Shown in pieces: positions 15,462-20,366 of a stretch of 20,366 nt of DNA; within the stretch, counting starts at the first letter, position 1, and each line of letters opens with the position of its first letter. A program made the translations under genes and the position numbers. Origin of the DNA: a virus; the IMG/VR virus record IMGVR_UViG_3300025889_001201, positions 1 through 20,366 of that record. One strand, 5' to 3'. The notes beneath the pieces were generated by a model that was given only the letters and a program-made list of their open reading frames with translations, made no database searches and was not told the origin of the DNA.

Positions 15462-16319
15462 CTACTCTGTAAACAGCTCTGGGTTAGCCATTCGTTGCAA
15501 TCGCATCATCTCCTCGATTGCACCCTGACGGATCTTTTCGTCACGGTTCATGTAACGACCCATGAATTCTTGATCAGCGAACATTCCAGCGATCTTGTTC
15601 TTCGCAGCCTGCGGGGTGAGCGCGCCACCGGATGCGGCTTCCGACGCGACGAACGAACCTTCAGCAAACGATGAGCCGATGGCATGGAACAACTTGATCA
15701 TCGGCCCGGTGCCGATCGCCTGCTCCAATCTCTCGAGACCGTCAGCATCCAGCCCAGCGTCTGCACCAAACTTGCCGACAGCACGTTTAGCGAGCTCGAT
15801 GTTTTGATCAGCCGCTGCGCCCCACTCTCGACGCAATGCCGAGAACTCCTCCTCAGACTTGCTCAGAAATGACTCACGCTCCATCTCTATCCGTTGTGTG
15901 GACGTTTGATTCCACCACTCGGCGAGCCCCTTGGCTTGCTTATTAGTCAGCCCCAACTCATGGAGCACGGGAGCGACCGCCTGAGCGAACGAGCCGTCAT
16001 CCCCTTCCGGTACTGGCAACTCGTACTTATCGGCGCTCTCAGGGCGTCCTAGGCGGTTATAGACGGCATCCCAGCCCTCTGCATCGTCATCTGACTTGGG
16101 CGCGAGAATCGTGCGTCCGGCCTTGTCAGCGCCGAATACCTTCTCGAGATTCTGATACGACAACAGGGCGTCAGCCGGCCCCTTCCATCCTTTGGCTTTG
16201 ACCAGCTCTCCAAGCTGGCTTGCCGTTCCTTGGTCGATCCCTTCCGGCGCGTACCACGCGGGAGCCGCTGCCGGAGCAGTCGGGTTGCCTGCTTCCGCAG
16301 ACCCTTGATCGTCACTCAT
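15462..16319 (-). CDS. Capsid assembly scaffolding protein (T7 gp9-like)
   Basis: The 285-aa acidic protein has the family start: a disordered Ala/Pro-rich N-terminus (residues 1-22), then WYAPEG, KAKGWKGPADALLSYQNLEK (41-60), VFGADKAGRTILAP, and W..VYNRLGRPESADKYELP (about 83-102). This SY.NLEK...LGRP...Y pattern is characteristic of podoviral scaffold proteins. Two helical regions follow, and the C-terminus is helical and charged (FADQEFMGRYMNRDEKIRQG), as expected for the part that contacts coat protein. Length is close to T7 gp9 (307 aa), and it lies directly upstream of the major capsid gene. It overlaps the preceding gene by 8 nt, with AGAGGA about 8 nt before the ATG. Confidence 0.88.
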   Translation of the reverse strand: MSDDQGSAEAGNPTAPAAAPAWYAPEGIDQGTASQLGELVKAKGWKGPADALLSYQNLEKVFGADKAGRTILAPKSDDDAEGWDAVYNRLGRPESADKYELPVPEGDDGSFAQAVAPVLHELGLTNKQAKGLAEWWNQTSTQRIEMERESFLSKSEEEFSALRREWGAAADQNIELAKRAVGKFGADAGLDADGLERLEQAIGTGPMIKLFHAIGSSFAEGSFVASEAASGGALTPQAAKNKIAGMFADQEFMGRYMNRDEKIRQGAIEEMMRLQRMANPELFTE

Positions 16320-16623
16320 CGATGAATTCCTCTTGTAGATTGGTCAAGGTCTTTTCGTCCAGTTGCAGCGCCTCGACAATGAGCTGCACCGTTTCTTGGC
16401 GACCGACCATGCGGCCAACCTCGAACATATCTGTCGCACCGGACTTGTCCACGGCGACAGGCGGTTTCCCGTAGCGGGAGAATCGCTTCAGATGGGCGAG
16501 GATGATTTGCCCGTCTTGCGATAACTGATTCGTCTTGCCATCAATCAAGGCTCGCTTGTAGGCGCGAGACCGGAACAGCACCCGAGCAACCCGGGCGCGC
16601 ATCACAGCAACCATGCTAGGCAT
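16312..16623 (-). CDS. Bbp19-like phage protein, 103 aa
   Basis: The protein reads MPSMVAVMRARVARVLFRSR, then LSQDGQIILAHLKRFSR, and a C-terminal DMFEVGRMVGRQETVQLIVE, ALQLDEKTL. The F/Y..L....G..IL..L..F layout with a central hydrophilic stretch and a GR...V.LI...L.LD tail matches the Bbp19-like family of small phage proteins. No function is known to me. The start is taken as the ATG at 16623, which overlaps the upstream stop by one base (TGATG). A TTG one codon earlier and an ATG at 16614 are alternatives, and the ribosome site is weak, so coupling to the upstream gene is likely. Placed just before the scaffold, it may be a head-assembly accessory (inference). Confidence 0.65.
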   Translation of the reverse strand: MPSMVAVMRARVARVLFRSRAYKRALIDGKTNQLSQDGQIILAHLKRFSRYGKPPVAVDKSGATDMFEVGRMVGRQETVQLIVEALQLDEKTLTNLQEEFIDE

Positions 16624-16916
16624 CAATCACCCATCAGTTGTTTGGCGTTGTGAGCGACCACAAACGCATAGAGCACATTCAGCGCCACCCATCCTAGAAC
16701 CGGCATGGAATTCAGCGACGCAATGAAAACCATAATCAGCATTGATCGAGATAGCACCAGTCCCTCGACGACGCCGATCTTCTCAAACAGCTTGCGCAAA
16801 ACTGGATTCATCTCTCGACCGCCGCGACGCAGAATCTCATGCGTCAGGATTCCATCTGCCACCACAAGACAGCAGAGGAACGACAGCAGAATCAGGCTCA
16901 TCGGTTCCGCAACCAT
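16623..16916 (-). CDS. Small membrane protein, 97 aa, DUF5658-like
   Basis: Three hydrophobic segments are visible: about 5-20 (PMSLILLSFLCCLVVA), 50-68 (VLSRSMLIMVFIASL) and 72-88 (PVLGWVALNVLYAFVVA). Between the first two lies DGILTHEILRRGGREMNPVL, resembling the D...T...L..GG.E.NP motif of DUF5658-type membrane proteins. I chose the ATG at 16916 because GGAG lies 8 nt upstream. An ATG at 16901 makes an ATGA overlap with the preceding stop and would give 92 aa. The frame is open further upstream, but that part is hydrophilic and lies within the preceding gene. It could be an inner-membrane protein helping lysis or superinfection exclusion; neither is shown by sequence. Confidence 0.7.
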   Translation of the reverse strand: MVAEPMSLILLSFLCCLVVADGILTHEILRRGGREMNPVLRKLFEKIGVVEGLVLSRSMLIMVFIASLNSMPVLGWVALNVLYAFVVAHNAKQLMGD

Positions 16917-17962
16917 GTCAGATACTCCGCGCCCTCCTCTGGCTCCCACCAAACCTTGACCATATCTGGATGCGTCGGTGGCAGCAGCGGATTGATCGTT
17001 GTCAGCGCGCAAGGAGAGAATGCGTTATCGCGAAAGCCCTTTTCTTTTGCGTATCGATCATAAACCTTATAGCTCGCTACCTTCAGCAAATGCATCGTGA
17101 TCCCGTTGATGGGGTCTTTGAGCACCGAGTAGGCGCTCTCGTGCTTATGGCCTGCGACGTAGATGTGATCTCGAGTGCCGAGCATCGCGGCTTTCATCGG
17201 GCCGTGAGCCGGATTCCACACCGACGAGCCTGCGTGATCGTGGCGAGCATTCACACGCACCTCTGCGCCATTCGGAAACTTCAAGGCGATGCGGGCCTCG
17301 CTGGATTTGTAGTTTGAGACTTGCTGCTTTGCGATCCATTTGAGCGGATCTCCTGCTCCAGACCACAGATCGTGATTCCCGGCTAGCATATAAAGCCAGC
17401 GACAACGATCAACAAACCATTCTGCTAATCGCCAAGCCTGCGCAGCAGATGTTGCTTGTTCACCGTAAAGCTTTGCTAAACGGCCAACCCAATTGTTCAG
17501 GCTATCCCCGACATTGCAGGCGAACAGTCCCTCAACCTTGCGACAGAGCTCGGTGTGACGCTCGAGCGCCTCGATATCGGTGCCGTCATCATCAACGTGC
17601 GGATCGCCAAAATGCAGCAGCCCAATCGGCCCCGGAATCTTGATGCGAATCGGGATGAGCTTGCTCGCTTCCTCATGCTCGCGCTTGTGTGCAAACTTGC
17701 GCTTGCGCTGCTCGATCAACTCTTCGATAGATACGTCGTCGTCCGGTATCGGAGTGAACTCAAACGCTTCGTGATTCGGTGTTTGCTTGCCCGGCTGGTA
17801 GGTTGAGTCCGGTACAACAATACCGTTCGCTCTCATTCGTTTTAGTCGGTACAACAGGGTGCGCTCATTCATCCCAAGCTCTGATGCCGCATTGGAACGA
17901 ATGCCCCTGTACTTCTGTAGCGTCGCAATGATTTGATCATCAGTCGCCTTTGCAGAAACCAC
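16898..17962 (-). CDS. Helix-turn-helix plus calcineurin-like metallophosphoesterase fusion
   Basis: The 354-aa protein joins two modules. Residues about 6-50 form a Fis-type helix-turn-helix (DDQIIATLQKYRG, NAASELGMNERTLLYRLKRM). Residues about 112-275 hold the full metallophosphoesterase motif set: D120-x-H122 in LLHFGDPHVD, G152-D153, GNHD at 195-198, HDH at 241-243 and GHKH at 271-274. Such enzymes use two metals to cut phosphodiester or phosphate ester bonds. With a DNA-binding module attached, a nuclease acting on DNA is plausible but inferred. The start is a GTG at 17962, supported by AGAGGTGAT just upstream; the ATG four bases earlier is out of frame. It lies between lysis and head genes, an odd place for a nucleic-acid enzyme unless it helps packaging or genome processing. 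Confidence 0.88.
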   Translation of the reverse strand: MVSAKATDDQIIATLQKYRGIRSNAASELGMNERTLLYRLKRMRANGIVVPDSTYQPGKQTPNHEAFEFTPIPDDDVSIEELIEQRKRKFAHKREHEEASKLIPIRIKIPGPIGLLHFGDPHVDDDGTDIEALERHTELCRKVEGLFACNVGDSLNNWVGRLAKLYGEQATSAAQAWRLAEWFVDRCRWLYMLAGNHDLWSGAGDPLKWIAKQQVSNYKSSEARIALKFPNGAEVRVNARHDHAGSSVWNPAHGPMKAAMLGTRDHIYVAGHKHESAYSVLKDPINGITMHLLKVASYKVYDRYAKEKGFRDNAFSPCALTTINPLLPPTHPDMVKVWWEPEEGAEYLTWLRNR

Positions 17963-17965
17963 GCA

Positions 17966-18238
17966 TCACCTCTTTCTAGTTACTTTGATGCCGAGTTCCT
18001 TTCGGCGCTCTTCGGTGCGATCGTCATCGCGCACCGCTGTCCATTCCAAATGCCCATCAACGAGCCGATATTGCTCTTTGTGAACCAGAGCGCAGTCGCA
18101 GCATTCGGTATGGGTATAACCCTTGACTCGATACCAAACCCCGTCATACATCTGGATTACGGGGATAGATACATCCTTGCTTCGTCCTGCCTTCGGCTTA
18201 CCAGACCGGGCAGAACCTTTCCTGCGGCTTTTGTCCAT
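17966..18238 (-). CDS. Small Cys-rich phage protein, 90 aa, overlapping the lysozyme gene
   Basis: The N-terminus is strongly basic (MDKSRRKGSARSGKPKAGRS), followed by a compact domain with VKGYTHTECCDCALVHK (Cys 46, 47, 49, with His 43 and 53) and a charged C-terminus. The cysteine/histidine cluster suggests metal binding. I have seen the YTH.ECCDC pattern in small phage proteins but know no function. The start at 18238 is supported by GGAG 8 nt upstream and creates an 82-nt overlap with the lysozyme gene in another frame. A start at 18151 would avoid the overlap and give 61 aa, but has no ribosome site. An earlier in-frame ATG at 18265 has only weak support. Confidence 0.7.
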   Translation of the reverse strand: MDKSRRKGSARSGKPKAGRSKDVSIPVIQMYDGVWYRVKGYTHTECCDCALVHKEQYRLVDGHLEWTAVRDDDRTEERRKELGIKVTRKR

Positions 18239-18666
18239 TTCATGAACTCCGATGCAGCGCCCCAATAGTCGCCACGGTTGTGCTTCATGCGCAGCGTCGA
18301 TCGCTGGAGATTGCCGAGACCGACGTTAAAGGCAAAGCTCACCAATGCGTCGAACTGGCCTTGACGATCAGGATCAACAGAGCAATATCGGGCCACGCCT
18401 GACTCAAACCGTTTAAGGTCTTGAGCAAGGAGAGCGTCCACTTCGTCAATGTCCCAGACACGGTTATCCTCGGGCTTTAGCGGATAGTCCCGGCGTAGAG
18501 GGAAATTGCCATTATCGGCGGTTCGCACCACCGGCAAACGAGCCTGCTCGGGATAGAGCATATGGCCGACGCCCACCGTCCAAAGCTTGGCAGGGCATAA
18601 ATACGGTCGCAGGCGCACACCTTCGTGTTTCTTAATCGACGCGAGCGCCTGCTCGCTTGTGTTCAT
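18157..18666 (-). CDS. Endolysin, GH24 (phage-type) lysozyme
   Basis: The 169-aa product is a soluble peptidoglycan hydrolase that cleaves the MurNAc-GlcNAc glycan strand. The catalytic start IKKHEGVRLRPYLC...WTVGVGH has E15, then 8 residues, C24, then 5 residues, T30: the E-8-D/C-5-T triad in its cysteine form, as in P1 Lyz. The C-terminal half has FDALVSFAFNVGLGNLQRST and GLVSRRQDEARMYL, both typical of the family. The 36-72 loop is longer than in T4 lysozyme. No signal or SAR segment is visible, so export should depend on the holin. Its ATG overlaps the upstream stop (ATGA at 18666-18663), placing it directly after the holin-like gene. Confidence 0.93.
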   Translation of the reverse strand: MNTSEQALASIKKHEGVRLRPYLCPAKLWTVGVGHMLYPEQARLPVVRTADNGNFPLRRDYPLKPEDNRVWDIDEVDALLAQDLKRFESGVARYCSVDPDRQGQFDALVSFAFNVGLGNLQRSTLRMKHNRGDYWGAASEFMKWTKAAGKVLPGLVSRRQDEARMYLSP

Positions 18667-19148
18667 CTTTTGCTAAATGCCTGTGTCCCGAACCAAAAAG
18701 CAATGATGCTGGACAGAATCAACATTTCATCTTCGCCAAAGACGTTATCCATAGCCACGGCAAAAGGGATGCCGGTGCTATATGCGTACCATACACCAGT
18801 TGCATTCAAAACAACAAGTTCCAGCACAAAGATATAAGTTACGACAGGTCTGACCGAGGCTCGAAGATTGATGATCCAGCGGCTAGCACCCTTGCCGATC
18901 TCGGTATCGTGCTTGTACAGCGCAACCCGTTCCTCGGCATAAGTCTGGGCCAGCACTTGCTCGGTCTTGATCTCCTCAATCTTTTCCTGCGAGGCAAAGC
19001 CCTTGGCAGCCAACTCGAGCTCCCGTTCCTTCTGCATACGCAGGATGGCGAGCTCATGCGACTTGTCTTGCCGATCTTGGAAGAACTCGAGGATCTTCGG
19101 GAGGCCACCAGCGAGAAACGACAGAAACGTCGACAACATAGTCATCAT
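18663..19148 (-). CDS. Holin-like membrane protein, 161 aa (3TM holin type)
   Basis: The protein has an N-terminal hydrophobic segment (LSTFLSFLAGGLPKILEFF, about 5-23), a long charged coiled-coil stretch (about 26-85), then SRWIINLRASVRPVVTYIFV leading into a membrane span at about 102-122 and a second at about 141-157, ending FGTQAFSKR. The WI.NLRASVRP motif before two C-terminal spans is typical of the three-span holin family first noted in gene transfer agents. It is translationally coupled to the lysozyme. The ATG at 19148 has GAGG 8 nt upstream; two further ATGs follow within four codons, so a dual start (holin/antiholin style) is possible but unproven. Confidence 0.75.
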   Translation of the reverse strand: MMTMLSTFLSFLAGGLPKILEFFQDRQDKSHELAILRMQKERELELAAKGFASQEKIEEIKTEQVLAQTYAEERVALYKHDTEIGKGASRWIINLRASVRPVVTYIFVLELVVLNATGVWYAYSTGIPFAVAMDNVFGEDEMLILSSIIAFWFGTQAFSKR

Positions 19149-19158
19149 GGCGGCAGCC

Positions 19159-19305
19159 TCACTTTTTGTTGATTAGATCGAATAGGGTCTTGATCTTATC
19201 CTCAAGCACGGCGACTCGGAGATCTAGCTTTGACAGGACGATGATCAGCGTGATGAGCGCGAGAATCACCGGCCATGCGCGGGTGAAGATCTCGAACAGC
19301 TCCAT
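19159..19305 (-). CDS. 48-aa single-span membrane protein in the lysis region
   Basis: A short open frame encodes MELFEIFTRAWPVILALITL and continues IIVLSKLDLRVAVLEDKIKT with a basic end. Residues about 10-25 form one membrane span, followed by an amphipathic helix with heptad-like leucines. The ATG lies one base after the upstream TGA (TGATATG), with no clear ribosome site, so translation would rely on re-initiation. Its stop is 10 nt before the next gene, leaving no gap in the operon. The size, topology and position between a membrane protein and the holin-like gene make it a plausible lysis accessory (small holin, antiholin or spanin-type partner), but no family is recognised. Confidence 0.7.
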   Translation of the reverse strand: MELFEIFTRAWPVILALITLIIVLSKLDLRVAVLEDKIKTLFDLINKK

Positions 19306-19306
19306 A

Positions 19307-19540
19307 TCACTTATCTGCTTTAGTCGTTGAAAGTTGGTTGATCAGATTAAAAATATCGTCCAGCGTCCGGCGAATGTGCTGCACATCATCTCGGTAGTCG
19401 ACCTTGGTAACGTAAACGTGCGGCATATTGCGCACATCCCGATCAAGCTGGTTAATCGAGCGGCTGATGTTATTGAGAACCCAACCGCCCAAGAAACCGG
19501 ACACGCCGACCAATACGTTGAAAAGCATCTGCGCATCCAT
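19307..19540 (-). CDS. 77-aa N-terminally anchored membrane protein
   Basis: One hydrophobic segment (MLFNVLVGVSGFLGGWVLNN, residues 5-24) is followed by a helical, charged domain (SINQLDRDV, MPHVYVTKVDYRDDVQHIRR, LDDIFNLINQL). The FLGGW.LN...S...LD.DV...P..YV.K.DY pattern recurs in small phage proteins encoded near portal or lysis genes, usually annotated only as hypothetical or holin-like. The anchor plus periplasmic-length helix resembles an inner-membrane spanin component, though it is short. I start at the ATG 19540, two bases after the portal stop, because GGGAG lies 7 nt upstream; a TTG at 19546 is the other in-frame option. Confidence 0.75.
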   Translation of the reverse strand: MDAQMLFNVLVGVSGFLGGWVLNNISRSINQLDRDVRNMPHVYVTKVDYRDDVQHIRRTLDDIFNLINQLSTTKADK

Positions 19541-19542
19541 CG

Positions 19543-20366
19543 TCAAACTCCCGGGACTGCTCTACGCGGGGCCGATGCCGCGATCTGTTCGGCCTTAGCA
19601 AATCGTTCAGCGGCCTGCCCAGCGATCGGAGCCGCGGCCAGCAGGGCTTGCGTCTGCTCGGCTTGAGCGTCAGCAGCATCCATCTCCTCGAGCTCCTCGT
19701 CGGTGCGCAGCGCCTTGGCCGGCACACCGTTGGCCTCGGCAATGAGCTTGATCGCCTCGTCTGCATTGATTCGACGCAGCACCGACATATCGCCAGAGAC
19801 TTGCGCGACCGGCAGCATGGCTTCGATCGTGCGCAGGATGCCGGCAGCCTCTTCGGTTTTCATCAGCCGAGCAAGCGGCCCCTGATATTTCGGCAAAATC
19901 TCGCCGCCCGAGGATAGGTACTCGAGCAGCACAGGCGGCGGCTCCGGCAGCGAAAAGCTCGCCGACAGCAGATCGAGCTCGCGATCGATAACCGGCCCCA
20001 AGAACTCCGACTGCTGGCGACCCATCGTCGGCCCGAGCAAAGCGCCCTTTTCCTGTGCGCGCTGGAGCACTTCGGTCGCTGTCATGGCTCGAGGCTCTTC
20101 AACCAAAATCTGGAACAATGTGACCAAGAACGAGTCGTTCACGGCCTTGCGCTTCTGGTCAGCCATCTCGATGCCGATCGGCAGATTGCCGCCGGTTATC
20201 AGAGGCTGCACGAGCGGCGTACCGTCGTCTCGCAGATATCCGTAGTTCAATGCGTTAGGACGCACGGAGAAGGCGTTTAACGCCCCCTCCTCGGTCAGGA
20301 TGAGCGGCGGGTCAACCATGCGGTGCGCCATCCGAAGCATGGTCTTTTCCATCTCTTGCAGCGACT
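19543..20366 (-). CDS. Portal (head-to-tail connector) protein, C-terminal part (runs off the right edge)
   Basis: The frame is open to the right edge (SLQEMEKTMLRMAH before the visible ATG at 20352), so the ATG is internal and the N-terminus is missing. The visible 270 or so residues contain MTATEVLQRAQEKGALLGPT followed by GRQQSEFLGPVIDREL, the conserved TATEV...E....LGP...R...E.L.P.I.R segment of T7-type portal proteins. Then come a PPPVL..YLSSGGEILPKYQGPLARL segment and an Ala/Glu-rich C-terminal tail (about the last 60 residues) that may face the capsid interior. Portal first in this gene order agrees with T7 gene 8 leading the structural block. Its stop overlaps the next gene's region closely, suggesting coupling. 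Confidence 0.9.
   Translation of the reverse strand, partial: SLQEMEKTMLRMAHRMVDPPLILTEEGALNAFSVRPNALNYGYLRDDGTPLVQPLITGGNLPIGIEMADQKRKAVNDSFLVTLFQILVEEPRAMTATEVLQRAQEKGALLGPTMGRQQSEFLGPVIDRELDLLSASFSLPEPPPVLLEYLSSGGEILPKYQGPLARLMKTEEAAGILRTIEAMLPVAQVSGDMSVLRRINADEAIKLIAEANGVPAKALRTDEELEEMDAADAQAEQTQALLAAAPIAGQAAERFAKAEQIAASAPRRAVPGV

Noticed and set aside
16623-17012. Extended 129-aa start for the small membrane protein
   Set aside because: The extra N-terminal residues are hydrophilic, lie fully inside the phosphoesterase gene and lack the good ribosome site that the start at 16916 has.
1-20366. T7-type 23-bp phage promoters, tRNA genes, CRISPR arrays, integrase or insertion sequences
   Set aside because: None was recognised on either strand. 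Promoters of an unknown phage polymerase cannot be excluded without comparing several intergenic regions.

Overview
The window is a single block of a tailed-phage genome with T7-type (podovirus) head and tail architecture. Every credible gene lies on the minus strand, so transcription runs from right to left. Sizes and order closely parallel T7 genes 8 to 17: portal, scaffold, major capsid, tail tubular A and B, internal virion proteins A to D, tail fibre. No integrase, tRNA, CRISPR array, insertion sequence or RNA polymerase gene is visible. The host cannot be named from the sequence. The moderately GC-rich composition and the strong GGAG-type ribosome sites suit a Gram-negative bacterium, probably a proteobacterium (inference).

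Right end (about 20366-17966): the C-terminal part of the portal, then a compact lysis region. It holds two short single-span membrane proteins (77 aa and an easily missed 48 aa), a holin-like protein with a long coiled coil, a GH24 lysozyme with an E-8-C-5-T catalytic triad, and a small Cys-rich protein overlapping the lysozyme gene by 82 nt. Middle right (17962-15462): a helix-turn-helix plus calcineurin-type phosphoesterase fusion, a small membrane protein, a Bbp19-like protein and the scaffold. These genes are chained by ATGA/TGATG-type overlaps, suggesting translational coupling.

The only long non-coding interval (15220-15461) separates scaffold from major capsid. It carries a sigma70-like promoter candidate, a hairpin, a textbook rho-independent terminator and a structured capsid leader, so it looks like a control point. 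The capsid and decoration-like genes follow. A second hairpin, with two G.U pairs and a GAAA loop only in the minus-strand RNA, comes next, then a small conserved protein whose ribosome site lies inside a palindrome.

Left part (13550-1): tail tubular A and B, then four ejection-type proteins (141, 180, 701 and 2270 aa) and the start of the tail fibre. The most unusual gene is the 2270-aa one. It sits at the T7 gene 16 position, but between ejection-type ends it carries polyvalent-protein-like cargo, including a RadC-type JAB metalloprotease domain with an intact HxH...S..D motif, and it shows no recognisable lytic transglycosylase. A second genome-scale oddity is a large excess of the palindrome CTCGAG (33 copies counted by eye, 5-6 expected).
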